Part shown: positions 11,281 through 23,049 of the stretch, piece by piece | Numbering within the stretch: the first letter of the stretch is position 1 | Layout: each line of letters opens with the position of its first letter | Source of the DNA: Hemibagrus wyckioides | Lineage: Eukaryota; Chordata; Actinopteri; Siluriformes; Bagridae | Assembly (NCBI RefSeq): GCF_019097595.1 | Contig: NC_080713.1 | Coordinates: 13,592,199-13,656,198, forward strand | DNA length: 64,000 bases | Reading direction: 5' to 3' | Position numbers and translations under genes: made by a program | The notes under the pieces: generated by a model | Seen by the model: only the letters and a program-made list of their open reading frames with translations | The model's database searches: none | What the model was told of the DNA's origin: nothing

Positions 11281-11476
11281 TGCTATTGCTCATTTGCCCC
11301 ACAGTGAATGATCTCTGCTAAGGCATGCAGACTTTCCTTTAGTGAAACAAGTCTGCTTTCGTTCTTTCTAGAACTCTCAACTGTCTGGATGTGCAATCTA
11401 CTCCATCAGAAAGCAAATATACAATTATCACAAATATAAATATCACCAATGAAGACAAATGGGGGGTAGTTTTTAA
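11281..11476. other. Unassigned sequence
   Basis: No feature recognised between the LTR-like stretch and the piggyBac remnant. Confidence 0.3.
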
Positions 11477-12104
11477 ATTGTTGCCATATGGCAACAATGT
11501 GCAGTGGTGGAAAGTGTCATAATGTCTTGTTTTTCTTAGAAAAATGAATCTCTCACCTTACATTAGTCAGATTCGAGTTTGAGACTGAACAGTACTGCAG
11601 TATATGTATTGCAGAGAGTTTTTTTGTCTCTGCACGTGTCACAGAGTTTGCTCCAACAAAGGTGCTCAGAAGTTTGACAGGGTGGTTGACAAACCATGTA
11701 ACAGCCCTCAGGTTCACACCATCATGAGTGCTAATCTTCTCATTATGTGTGCCTCGTCCTTTTTGTCTGACTTCTGTGCTGTGGATCTTTTTTTTCAAAG
11801 AGTACTTGAAAATCCATGCTGCAGAATCAGTTGTCCTAGAAGATCTTGTATGTTGCAGGGTACAATAGAGGCCAGCATCTGCACCAATGTCAGCGTATCC
11901 ATTAGGTGGATGAATTGGCCTTGTGTAGAAATCAAAGTTACAAACAGCACCTCCTAGTCATGTGACGTGATATTTTTTTGTTTTTTTGTCAAAGTTAAAA
12001 CCCCTTTTTTTCTAGTTACATAGAAAAAAGTATCATTGTCTATCAAAACAATTGGAGATAAATTAATAGTTGCCATATGGCAACACCATGCAGTAAAGGG
12101 TTAG
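11477..12104 (-). mobile_element. piggyBac-like remnant with palindromes at both sides
   Basis: The minus-strand frame 11553-11798 includes KGRGTHNEKISTHDGVN and VKLLSTFVGANSV. It resembles the part of piggyBac transposases after the last catalytic aspartate, where a 'K-x-GRG ... STY-x-G' pattern is usual. The palindrome GTTGCCATATGGCAAC occurs at about 11480-11495 and again at 12069-12084. The second is followed by GCAGTAAAGGGTTAG, compatible with a decayed piggyBac end next to a TTAA target. The gene is fragmentary. Confidence 0.55.
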
Positions 12105-13186
12105 GAACAGTCAACAGTCCACTTGGAACAGTCATCACCCTGAAGCATGTCCAAGTGAAAGTAATTGATGATCATCTTGTCAAGCCAGACTTTGCACTGT
12201 TCCACCTCACTTTTCTTTTATTAATGTAAGGTTATATTTTGTAATATGGGGCACTCGTGATGTGGCCATCTTGTTTGCAAATTTTAACATTTATTTATAT
12301 ATAATTTGATTGTTCTTAATAATATGACACCATTTATCTGGCTACAAACCAAAGAGGAGTATGTAATATTATGTTTTGCAAATGCAAATTATCTTAAATT
12401 GGAATGGACAGTGACGAAATAGTCCAAAATGCAACTTTTTAACTTTATAAAGATACATGTAGAATCAAATATCCATGTAATGAGACAGCGGATGCAGAAG
12501 GAATGGAATCCATAGACAGGGAGTTTAATAGGGAAAAAAAATCACAGTAGTTTGAAAGCATCCACTTCAAGTCAATCATCAAAAGATGTGATGCAACCTT
12601 AAGCCCTCACTAGAATTCGGACACTTCCAATTTGTTTAACTCACTTCTAGGTTTCTGTATATTTTAGCCATGCGGTAACTATTGTACCCATGAGGCTTTT
12701 AAGATTTTAATACCTTCTGGCTAATCCAGCCCACCAGAGGTTTTAACCAGGCCAAGTTATCTTTGGGACAACAGGAGACTAGTTCTACCTCCTACTAATT
12801 TGCATCTTACCTTTTAGGTCACAGACATTGTTTTCCCACACTTTTTGGGGGTTATAGAATAGAATAGAATAGAATAGAATAGAATAGAATAGAATAGAAT
12901 AGAATAGAATAGAAACCCTAAATTTACATAAGTGCAAATGATTTGGAGTATAACTACTCCTCTGATATATACTACAAATAACAGTACTATTTTCTGACCA
13001 AAGAAAGTGACTATGATAACAGACAGAAATGGAATTAAGTGGCTACAGAAATAAACAAACAAACAACAAATAAATAAATAAAAACAAGAGTGACAATAAA
13101 GTGACCAGGACATGATATTACATATGATATTCCAATGCTTGTGAGACTTTTAAAAAGTAACAGATTGAAAAATGGAATAAAGTGAT
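12105..13186. other. Unassigned sequence upstream of the ERV LTR
   Basis: No gene seen. The only structured part is the pentanucleotide tract at 12856-12914. Confidence 0.4.
12856..12914. repeat. (AGAAT)n pentanucleotide microsatellite
   Basis: About twelve perfect AGAAT units. A translated frame reading repeated FYSIL units is an artefact of it. Confidence 0.97.
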
Positions 13187-14264
13187 TGTTGGAACTCAGA
13201 GCCCCCTCCGAGTGGACATATCACAGAGTGGAATTTTAGATTGTGTCAGTTTTTATTGTGTCCATAATCTTACCCAATGACCTCAATTAACGATCAAATA
13301 CTTAAATAAAAGTAAAAATAACAGAGCCAAAATTACAGAGATCTCAGTCAGCAGATGAGAAGAAGCAGGTTTCTTTATTCAGATATAGTGCAGATATTGT
13401 GCAGTCAATAACATACATTTCTGAAGAGAGCAGCTGGTCTGAAAAAACACGAAAAATTCCCCTATACTTATACCCCAGGCACCCTATGGCGCCTACTTGT
13501 CTCTAATTTGAATATTTTTTTATGAAATTGAACATTTCACATTTTATATCTTACATATGGGTCATTTCGTCCGCACACACTACTCCTCACAGATCATCTT
13601 GGCCTCGCTTGCTGCCTTCCACAACAATGTTTAAGTACCCTGATCTCTTCTTGTACGTTATTTTGACATTATTATTTTTTATTTTGACTGCTTGATCCAG
13701 GTTAGATGGTTAAATGCGCTACTATGTTTAAGTAAGCCTTGCAATTATGCTGTCTCATATCGTTCCAATGCTGTTGTTTACCTTAGACTAGATCACATTG
13801 CCCTAACAGCCCACCACTATCATATCACAGTAACCTGGCTCGCCACCCACTGTTTTCCCCTTGCCTTAGTGCATATCTTGGGCCCTGAGCCTTTAAGCGT
13901 TTCATTGCCTTTTTTCTTAGTGCCTGCAAAGCTTTATTTATGATTACATAGTCACACAATATGCACCTCACTCAGTTGTAACTTCTAATGTTTTCTCTTT
14001 TTCTATGTCCAGTCTCAGTGTGAATATTATACTAGCACGCTAATATTAATGGTTCTGCATGATTATTATAAAGGTTATACTTGATTGTTATAGACTTGTA
14101 TTAATCAAAGCAAGCCAGCTATTTAATCAATAGGTAAATAATTTTGATAGATAGATACTACTTTTAGGCAGAATATTGCTAAATTGAAGCTAAGTATATT
14201 ACTTTTAGGCCAATTCAAAGCTAGGTATATAATTCTAAGCTAGGTATATAATTGCTCTCCGACA
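13187..14264 (-). repeat. 3' LTR of the endogenous retrovirus
   Basis: On the minus strand it begins TGTCGGAGAGC and ends GAGTTCCAACA. It is preceded by the purine tract CTCAAAGGGGGGAGTGA (14281-14265). A TATAAGTATAG box (minus, about 13475-13463) lies some 90 bp before an AATAAA signal (minus, 13379-13374), a normal spacing for an LTR promoter and polyadenylation site. Length 1,078 bp. A longer relative is the LTR at 37006-38785. Confidence 0.87.
13374..13475 (-). promoter_or_regulatory. LTR core promoter and poly(A) signal
   Basis: Minus strand GGGGTATAAGTATAGG (13476-13461) looks like the TATA box, followed by AATAAA at 13379-13374. The relative at 37006-38785 keeps both (TATAAG near 37246-37240, AATAAA at 37166-37161). 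This supports the assignment and the sense direction of the LTR. Confidence 0.65.
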
Positions 14265-15215
14265 TCACTCCCCCCTTTGAGATTCTTGAGTCTCACATTC
14301 AACTTGTCTTACTACTGTGTTTTCTTATCCCTCATGGTATTTACATCAGCTTCTGTGACAATATACAACATGGTTTTCATGCGCAATGTCCTTATAGATG
14401 AGGCTCAGTTTCTTCTGACCCAGGCACTTTACGTGCCGAGGACAGTCCGTTGGAGCTCCTGGGAGAGGTTACCAGCACTTCACCGGGGGCTCATCACTAC
14501 ACGTGGACACTATCTATGTCGGGTAGACATCAGCAGCATTTATGACGATGAAAAACTCTAAGTTCCACATAATTAGATTCTTTTGTATTTCTAACGTATC
14601 AGGTACGCTTTTATAACACTGTTTTAACATTTTCCATCTATTGTACCTGTCCTCTATTTTCCTGTTATTTCACATCCACATCACTTCCCCCTATTAATTC
14701 ATTACACAAGCTTCTTCTCAAGGTGAACCAGGAGTGGGCGAAAAACCCTCAGGTGCCAACTGCGAGGGAGAATTCCCACTCTGCCCACATCTTATTTGTG
14801 CGACAGTGTGTTCATATCACCAGGTTCACATAATCAATTAAATGAACATTTAAACATAATAAAGGCATACATAAAATGTGATATATGACATAAACAATCA
14901 ACATATATGGGTGTGTGGGTGTACATGGCTGGTCTCTGGTAATCTACAGACGTTCAGTATCCGCCATCAGCATGAGACAGGCTAGGCACCAGCGATATGG
15001 ATTTAACGTGTAGGTCAACCTGCTGTCACTTGGCTCCAACACAGCACATGTCCCCAGCGGTGCTGCGGATCATCACTATCGACATTTGCCATACTTCTGC
15101 ACACAACACTTAACCTAAGATAGAAACAGCCTAGACAGACATGAACATACAGAAAACAAGTAGCACAGACTAGACAAACAAAGCAAACAACATCAAAGTC
15201 TTTGAATACTTGTTA
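14265..15215 (-). other. ERV 3' internal region without recognisable env
   Basis: Between the end of integrase and the LTR only about 950 bp remain. No surface or transmembrane envelope signature is visible on the minus strand; the first 17 bp next to the LTR are the polypurine tract. The + strand frame from 14277 starts at TTG and is not credible. Confidence 0.6.
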
Positions 15216-15970
15216 TCAGTTCTCAACTCCATCTCCAATCTCGTCTATCAGCAAGGGACTTGATTCTGACCCTGTTACTGGCATTGGTTGCCCCGTAAGC
15301 ATTGCATGTGGTGTCAAATGAGTGTTTCTGTTGGTTTGAGAATGCATTTTCATCAATGCTTGTACCCAATTCAGCTTAGTGCTCGCACAGATTTTAGCTA
15401 TTTTCTCTTTCATGTTCGCAGGAATTTGTCCACCATACTTGCCAATTATGGAGACCACCAGTCCTTCCAAATTGTTTCAATGATTTTCCTGCGATCACAA
15501 TGATCCATCCCATGTGTCTCTTTAATTAACATTGGAAGAAAACCTAGTGGGGCTACAAACATGCCATCACAACGTCTCCATATCCTAGACTTAGGATCTA
15601 ACACTGCTCCACGTTTCTTCCACAACTCTCTCTCTTCTGCTGAAGCTGACTCCTGGAAGGCTCTGACATCACCTATTGTGACCTGCATCTGCCCGTCATC
15701 ATCTGGCTCTCCCGATTGCATCATTACCATGACACATGTGTCTCCTACTGCTGCCTTTATAGCTGCCTCATCAGCTGCTGAATTTCCCCTACTGACCCAC
15801 TCCCCATCTGACTTGTGAGCTCTACATTTTACGATTGCCAATTCTTTAGGGAGCATCTTCGCTCCTAACAACTCTGAAATCGCCGGTCCATGTACAATAG
15901 CTGACCCATCTGCTCTGGAAACCTCTCTGTGCCCAAATTGGCCCAAACACATTACACACTCCATAAGCAT
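15216..15970 (-). pseudogene. ERV RNase H end and integrase remnant
   Basis: The minus frame 15970-15446 begins with the end of RNase H (VSRGNSAADEAA). It reaches the start of integrase (FLPMLIKETHGMDHCDRRK, with part of the histidine/cysteine zinc site). The next frame, 15470-15216, already holds the last part of the integrase core and the segment after it (EKIAKICASTKLNWVQALMK, LTPHAMLTGQPMP). The central core with the catalytic aspartates is absent, so a deletion has removed it. Confidence 0.8.
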
Positions 15971-16834
15971 AGGCCGAATCAGTGTATATTGTGCATGTCT
16001 TGCCTGTCCCCAGTTTGCACGCCACTGTTAGTGCTTTTATTTCTGCCAATTGGGCAGAGCACGGTTGTGGCACTGCCACAGTCACCACTGTGTTAAATAC
16101 TCCTGCTTCATCATCATATTGAATTACTGCATAGCCAGCTTTGTTACCCTCATTACTACGATAGCATGATCCATCCACAAAGAGGATACACTGAGCAGCA
16201 GGCAGTGGTTGTGCTTCTAAGTCTGACCTAGCTTTTAGGTATTTTTCTGTCTCTTCAGCACACTCATCAGGACAATCTGCAGGATTTATTGTGCAGCATT
16301 TCCCAATTGTTAGTTCAGGGGCTGATAGGATGACATCATAGGCTGTTTTTCGAGCATTAGTTATCACAAATTTTTGACTAGTCAGCAGTGCATGCAAGGC
16401 ATGAGACGTGTACAGGGTCACTGGATGCCCCATTGTGATTGATGATGCCTTCTGGCAAATTCCACTGCTGCTAATCCTCCATAGCAGGGTGGCATACCCT
16501 TTTCCATACTATCGAGCGCTGTACTAAAGTATGCTACTGGTCTTTTCCCCATGCCTTCTTGTTCCTGTGCTAGCACTGCTGAGGCAAACCCTCTTCTTTC
16601 AGACACATACAAATAGAACGGCTTACCATAATCTGGACATGCCAGTGCAGGTGCAGATGGCAAGGCAGTCTTTAGCATATCAATTGCCGCTTTTGCTTCC
16701 TCTGTCCATGTCAAGGTGGCACTAGACTTTGTCTGGTCTGCTGCTTTCACTATGTCTCTAAGTGGCTGCATTTTCATAGCAAAATCACAAATCCACGGTC
16801 TGCTAAAACCAGCCAAACCCAAGAATGATAGCAT
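15846..16834 (-). pseudogene. ERV RNase H and RT connection
   Basis: Frame 16834-16418 carries the end of the RT tether (LSFLGLAGFSRPWI, TWTEEAKAAIDMLK, FSTALDSMEKG). Frame 16433-15846 carries an RNase H with FVDGSCY (first D), LAEIKALTVA (E) and YTDSAYAYGV (D). RNase H removes the RNA strand during reverse transcription. The two frames are joined by a shift near 16425. The active-site residues are still visible. Confidence 0.85.
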
Positions 16835-16973
16835 TTGCTGGACGGTCTGAGGTCTAGGAGCTTTTTGGATTGTTTCTACATGCTCTGGGGAAATTTTTCA
16901 TGTAGTGCCTTCGAGCACTCTACCTAAGTATTCTACCTTTTGCTGGCAGAATTGCAACTTTTCTTTATTTACT

Positions 16974-17507
16974 TCATGCCCGTTTTCCCCCAGAGTTGCA
17001 CTGAGTCTTGTACACATTGCACTTGCACTCTTTGGTTTGACTGCAGATTAACAGATCATCCACATACTGCAATATTGTGCTGGACACATCCAAATTGGCC
17101 AGATCTCGAGCCAGAACTTGGTTGAAAACTGATGGACTTTCACAATAGCCTTGCGGCAATCTTGTGTATGTATATTGCTGTCCACCATAGGTAAAAGCAA
17201 ACAAAAACTGTGAATCTGGATGCAATGGTACACTAAAGAATGCTGAGCACAGATCAATTACTGTGTACTATTTTGTTCCTTCTGGAATGTTAGACAAAAT
17301 AGTGTGTGGATCTGGGACTACTGGATTTTCTGCTATCACCACATGGTTTACTGATCGCAGATCATGGACCAGCCTCCATTTGTCTGAATTTGGTTTTCTG
17401 ACCGGAAAAATGGGAGTGTTGCACTGACTTTTTGTTGGGACCAGAACTCCTGCTTCTGCTAGTCCCTCAATTGTTGGCTTTATCCCCACTATTGCCTCCT
17501 TTGACAA
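16974..17507 (-). pseudogene. ERV reverse transcriptase
   Basis: Frame 17507-17268 includes NTPIFPVRKPNSDKWRLVHD and LRSVNHVV (fingers). A stop near 17268 interrupts it before the first catalytic aspartate region. Frame 17225-16974 includes YTRLPQGYCESPSVFNQ and QYVDDLLIC, the YVDD active site. The retroviral YVDD separates it from the gypsy elements in the window. The product would copy viral RNA to DNA; stops and shifts make it inactive. Confidence 0.9.
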
Positions 17508-17667
17508 AGGGGTACTGTTTTTGATATGGTAACCGTGCTGCTGGTTTAAACTGTATCTTAACTAGACCTGCTGACTTTATCAGCCCTACATCTGTGTGAT
17601 GTTTGGTCCATAACTGGTCTGGTGCTTGTGCCAATGCTTCCCCCCTTTATTCCCCTGTGAGCTCCTG

Positions 17668-18290
17668 CTATTCTGCCCATTGGGGCAGTTGTTTCATCCT
17701 GCTCTTCACCATTCTCATATTTTCAGCCTTACTTATCAGCACAGTCTGCGGCCTTACCTCATCTATCGCTACCTGCTCTATTCTAAGAAACTTTCTATCT
17801 GGGGACACACTGACTCCCTGTCCTACCTGTGTCCACTGTATCCCCTGACTTGCTTCCCTCACCATTGATTCAAAACCTCGCCCAATCAGCAGGGAGACAT
17901 GAGGAGCAGCATCAGGAATCTGGTACCACTGTCGCAGTTGAACTGTCGCAGCTACCCCCTGAGGTCCTAATATTAGGTTGATAGTCTTCAGAGTGTACTG
18001 TGTTCTTGCCACTCATTCATCCCACATGGCCTCGTATTCTTCATTTTATCATTCACTTCATCATATATCATCGTGCAATGACATGGTTTTCTGCTTTCTT
18101 GACAATCAGGCCGCATTCTGATAAACCAGGACTTCCACTGTACGTACAGGTCCCTTATTCCACTATGCAGGTCATTTAATTCCAACCAATACACCTTGTC
18201 CATTGTACATAGTTCTAGTTTTGTCTCCATCATGACATACTGTTGAATTAGATGCTCTGGGAGCTCTACCCTACTCCTCTTTCCCCACAA
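17668..18290 (-). pseudogene. ERV protease-RT linker region
   Basis: Two consecutive minus frames (18290-17988 and 18012-17668) fill the stretch between protease and RT. They show no named domain. The phrase VRPQTVLISKAENMRMVK leads into the RT, so I treat it as pol sequence of the same element. Confidence 0.5.
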
Positions 18291-18407
18291 TGTATTTTAG
18301 CTCCTAGCTTACAGAGCACATCCCTTCCAAGTAGATTTGCTGGAGTTTCTGGGGAGAACAGTAATGGTGCTTGCACTGTCATCCCTTGTATATTCAGTTC
18401 TTGAGGC

Positions 18408-18608
18408 TCAGTAAACCATAAAGTCTGTGTTTTCCCTGAGAAAGCCTACTGTTTTTACTGCTTTACTGGAGAGGGGGAGCTTTGAGCCTTCTTTACCTTT
18501 ACTTGTAAATGTTGCACCCGTGTCGATTAAGAATGATGAACGAATTTGTTTTCCCACTATTACTAAGACAGTGGGTTCTTGAGGGGGGGGGGCAGAGAGG
18601 TGGTACAC
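18408..18608 (-). pseudogene. ERV aspartic protease fragment
   Basis: The frame shows FLIDTGATFTS, the DTGA active-site loop of retroviral aspartic proteases, preceded by the beta-strand TVLVIVGKQIRS. It is short, and the second half with the flap and GRD-type motif is broken. It lies between gag and the pol linker, as expected. Confidence 0.82.
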
Positions 18609-18642
18609 TGCACCAGCTCCCCTCTGGCTTCTCTGGGCCTCT

Positions 18643-21553
18643 TCACATGTTTCCCAGGGGTGGCCCCATAGGGCCTGCTCCCGAGTTTGGTCCTTGGGGC
18701 TGTTGATTAGGCCCCATCCAGGGTCCCATCCAATTTCCTGGACCTTGCAATCCTTGATTTTGCTGTGAACCTCCTCTTGTGGGTGTCATTTCCTGTTGGT
18801 AGGCATATGGACAGTCTCGTTTCAGGTGACTGGGGTCTTGACATACCCAACATCCTCTTCCTCCTTGATTCATTGGAGCTCTTCTTCTCAAAGGTTGCTG
18901 AAATGCTCCTCCTACCAGACCACGCCCCCATCCCTGACCCAATCCTCGATTCTGGGGTGGGTATTGTTGAAATGGGGGGGTACATTACCATTGGTGGAGG
19001 CACATAATAAGCAGGTTGCATCTGCTGCAGTGGGACCACTGGGACCACTGGCATGGTTTGTGTCATGGCTGCTGGCTGTGGCACCAGAGGTGCAGGCTGA
19101 GCCACAGGGGACGCTGCTGGTTGTGCCACCAGCACTGCTGCCTGTTTTGCCATGTTTTTCTCCTCCTTCTTTCTTTCCAGACTTTCTTGTTTGGTGCGGA
19201 CCAGCTCACTCAGCTAGCCTTGTGGAGCTGCATTACCAGGCTTTCAGCTGCCTTCTTTGCTTCTTTTTCTCTTCATCTGTGCAGCTCATAATGAATTACA
19301 TTAGCCTTGAAGGTGGGCCAAGCCATTGTATTCAGTCCCACTACTGTGTCCAGTGGATCTTGGACCTCTATTGGAAGAGATTTCTTTACCATCATGTGGA
19401 AACAGGGTTTGGCTTGCTGCTGTTTCATCCCATGCTCCTCCCATTTCTTCTCTCCATGCCTTTTGTAGCTTTAATACAAATTCTGCTACACTCTCATTCT
19501 CTTCCAACTTGATTTTCTCCACTCTTCCTGTATCTGCCCACGTCAGATATGCATTCCTCAGAGACCACCAGATTTAATTATGGTGGGTCCCAAATGGGCT
19601 TGGATCATATTTCTGTCCCACTACCTCTCTTCTCAGGTCTACATTGTGAAAAATTTCAATAATCTTGGCCTTACCCAGTGACTGAGACAATATTGCCTTG
19701 ACATCTCCTAATGCCAGTGCTTGTCCCATTGTTTGCTCCACAAACCGTGTGATCCATTTTTGAGCCCCTTCGCAGATGCATGGCAGTCTGCCAATTAATC
19801 CCGTCAGGTCCATGAATGACCATGGGACATAGGTCACCTCGTTTCCTTTTATTATCACTGGCATCTGGGATGCCTGCCCCTGATGCTCATTGATTCACTT
19901 ACCCCTCACTTCCTTATCATCTTCTGGGGGCCTCTCCTCCACTTCTTCCTCCTCTGCACCTAGTTTCTGTGCAGTAGATCTCAATTCCATAGTCAAAGGC
20001 GGCACTGATTTCTTTGCTCTTCTTTTCTCCTCTCCTCTCATCTGATTTTGTAGTTCTCTCATTGTCTGTCTGGCTTTGTCCATTCTTTGCTCCAGATTAC
20101 AGCGTGCCTCCCTTATTTCTCGCTTTAGATGGACCAGCTCATCTTCACTTCCTCTCATTCTTATCCGACTCAGTTTGGCCAACTCACCTTGTGAGTGCTC
20201 TAGTCCATGCACTTTCTGCAATATTTGCTTACACAGACTTTTATTCTCTTTTGCATCTATTTCCATCTTTTCCAGTCTTCTCCTTGTTTCTTCCAGTTCT
20301 TCTACTACATGTTTGTGTCCGCTCCTTCAGTTCTTCCATTGTTAAGCAACTGTCTTCCATTCTTTCTTCCATTCTTTCCATCCGTTCACTTATTTCTCGG
20401 AACTTGCTATCTCTTTTTCCTGTCATTGATGGCATTAGTCTCACTTTTCCTGCTATATGATACTCTTCCTCTTCTTCTACTTCATCTTCCTCCTTCTCCC
20501 TGCGCTTGCCTTGTTTTCCCCTCTGAGGTGCGGGGTGGGACTCTTCTTCCTGCGTGAGTTTCACTTCTTCGTCTTTTTCACATTGGGCAGATGCACTTGC
20601 TTTCCCACCTCCGTCTTCCCATACACCTGGGTCATTCCTCATTGATGTCTTGCTCTCTTTGCTATTTGCTCTTGATGGCAGACCTCTTTCCCATGTATGT
20701 CCAGGTACGGGTGTGCTTGTTTGTCCTTCCTGTTCTAGCCACTCCATCTTTCCTTTGTACCTTCCTTTCTCCAGATTCGTCTGATACTCTTTCCAAATAT
20801 CAGTGTCCGTCCCCATTCTTCTGTACGACTCTAAATCTCACGTCAGACTTTCCTCACTTCCTTCCAGGTTTCCTTCCTTCCCGGTCCCCTCTGGCTTCGA
20901 GCATTGCACTGCCGCTGCACCCTTTTCCCCATCTTCCTCTTTACTCTGCATATATATTACTTTGCCCTCAAATTGGCTTTCCACTATCTCCAAATTTACT
21001 CTCTGTGGTTGCCCTTCCTTTAATAAGAGAGGATAGATTCCTGCTGTCTGTATAACGGGCATTTCTCTGTATGGGGGTGGTTTCTCCTGTTCCACAAGCT
21101 TCTCAGCTGGTGGGGCTGTAGCCTTTTCTTTCCTTTCATTTCTAAGTGCTCTCTGACATTCTCCTTCCACTTGGAACCATTCTACAATTTCTTTCTTTCT
21201 GTCTGTCTTTTCTCTACTTTCTTTCTTTGTCTCTCCCCACCATTCTAGTCTTTCCTTCATCTTTCACACCTTTCATTATTAAATGTACCCTCTAGTGGCC
21301 ACTGCAACTCCCCACATGTCCGGTCATTCCATTTCTTCATATACTTTTTGATCTCTTTTTCTGCTTCTTTGTGCTTTAGTATAATTACCCCTACGGGCAT
21401 GGTAGGCATCTCTTCTTTACTCATGTCACACCCTCGTTTAGCCTTATGGGCTTCACTTCTACTATTTAGAGGTGTCCAGGACAACTGCACATAAATTTTT
21501 CCTACAGTCACATGTGGCTTAACTGGGTTTTTTCTAGATTGTTCTTCAAACAA
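18643..21553 (-). pseudogene. ERV gag (matrix, capsid, nucleocapsid)
   Basis: Several minus frames in order make up a long gag. 21553-20838 includes the late-domain motif KPPPYREMPVIQ. 20816-19895 is highly charged with long coiled-coil heptads (ISERMERMEERMED). 19864-19574 resembles capsid (VPWSFMDLTGLIGRLP, GAQKWITRFVEQT). 19153-18643 is Pro/Gln/Gly-rich with one CCHC zinc knuckle, CWVCQDPSHLKRDC. Total length is about 970 codons, longer than many gammaretroviral gags because of the coiled-coil insert. Frames are broken by several shifts. Confidence 0.85.
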
Positions 21554-21559
21554 ATTTAT

Positions 21560-22825
21560 TCTATCAATCAGTAATGCTGCTCTCAGACCTCTTTCCCAGC
21601 ACTAGCCTGGGTTGACTGTAATAGTAGCCTTTAGTCCTGAAAAATAATCACTCTGCACTGGTCTAGTTCCACACAACACAACATAGTTCCACTACAGGCT
21701 CACCTTCTTTGTCTCAGAGGTGGACAATTACATTATATGTAAAAGTTGTAAAGACAGATTTTTTTTCTTAAGTAAAAGTGCAGAAGTTTCAATTTTTATG
21801 CACAGTTTGAATCAAGTGGTCTATAAATGCAGATTATTTCTATATAACTGTCCAACAACAAAGAGCAAAAAGACTTATTTGCCATCAAAACAACTCAAAT
21901 CAAAGCCTCAGTTGTGTCTCACAACTGTTGCACCCCGCCAAAATTCAATACAATTAAAAGGGTGCAGCTAGTTTGGAAGAAACATTAAGCATTAAGCAAA
22001 ACATTAAGCTTACTTCAGTAAATTTGAATTATTATTCAATGCATTCAGTTTTGTTGAAAATACTTTCTATACCGAGTAGAATTTAAGTAAGGAAAATTGA
22101 AGTCATCAAACAAAGATAGATTTCACTCCAAAACGAGTGTACCAGTGACTTAGTTTAGCTTAGATATTTAGTAAACATTATTTAATTTTTAACACAGTTC
22201 TTAGGAAACTAGGAAACTATCTTCTGTCAGGATAGTGAGTAAGTATAAAGCTTATTTTTGTTCGAATTGCTTTAAATTTACTAAACTAAACTGAAATTTA
22301 TGAGTTATATCAACTCATAAATTACTATATTATTAATAAATGCAACACAAATGCATCAACTCATAACTCCAACACCTATCATATATATGCATATATATAT
22401 ATATATATTTTTTTATTTTTTTATTTTTTTCCCCGAACCTCAACTCAATCTTTGTGTTCGTGCACCACAGACACACACCGCTGCTACTCTCCCTAACCCC
22501 TCCCTTCTTCTCCCTCGCGTCTGTCTGTGTGTGTACTTACCTAACACTTACCCTTCTCCTCTTTTTTTTTGTAATTTTTTTCCCCTCACCTTTTATGCTT
22601 ATCACAGTATTCATAACAACCATCTAATTATCCACACCACTACTTCTACTTCTATTTTTAACTAATTCCCAAATAAACAGTAACCTCCTCACACAATTAC
22701 TTCCCAAACACACTATAACCTCTGCCACTGACAGCAACTCTTTCTCCATTAACAACACATTCTCCACCACAAAGGCATATCACAACAGTTCACAATATCA
22801 TATTAAGAATACATCAACACGTTTC
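21560..22825. other. Unassigned sequence where the ERV 5' LTR would be expected
   Basis: No match to the LTR at 13187-14264 can be seen here by eye. A pyrimidine-rich block follows a short (TA)n at 22390-22410. The ERV therefore seems 5'-truncated, or its 5' LTR is too diverged to see. Confidence 0.45.
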
Positions 22826-22828
22826 CTT

Positions 22829-22948
22829 GGGTCCAACCCTGCATCTGAAAACTAAATATACTGTTTTCTGCAGTGACACACCGACCTCGGGTCCAACCCT
22901 GCTTTCCCGAAAACTAAATATACTGTTTTCCGCAGTGACTCACCAAGC
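22829..22948. repeat. 60-bp tandem duplication
   Basis: Two copies of a 60-bp unit start GGGTCCAACCCTGC at 22829 and 22889 and share GAAAACTAAATATACTGTTTT. They differ at a few positions. The unit borders the DIRS-like fragment. Confidence 0.85.
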
Positions 22949-23049
22949 ATCCCTACCATGCAGACCTGTTTTCTGCCTAGCACAAGGTGCTGCTTGGAGA
23001 CCGGATTGCTTTAGTTGCAGCTTGGAGACACATAAGGAGAGGAGCATGG

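Larger units (their letters stand above)
13187..21553 (-). mobile_element. Endogenous retrovirus, class I-like, 5' LTR and env missing
   Basis: On the minus strand the order is gag (21553-18643), protease (about 18608-18408), RT, RNase H and integrase remnants (17507-15216), a purine-rich tract (14281-14265), then the 3' LTR (14264-13187). The single zinc knuckle in gag, the YVDD box in RT and the gag-pro-pol layout suggest a gamma/epsilon-type fish retrovirus. Frames are broken at many points. No env domain is recognisable in the 950 bp between integrase and LTR, and no second LTR is seen beyond gag. It lies antisense to RELN in the intron before the first exon in the window. Confidence 0.88.

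Noticed and set aside
12814..13113. Minus frame with repeated FYSIL units
   Set aside because: It results from the AGAAT pentanucleotide repeat.
14277..14561. A 94-codon + strand frame directly after the ERV LTR, starting with a hydrophobic stretch
   Set aside because: It starts at TTG, is antisense to the element and includes the polypurine tract; no family recognised.
18796..19512. A 238-codon + strand frame and several other + strand frames at 18.7-21.0 kb
   Set aside because: They lie antisense to the ERV gag and arise from its purine-rich coding strand; no domain is seen.
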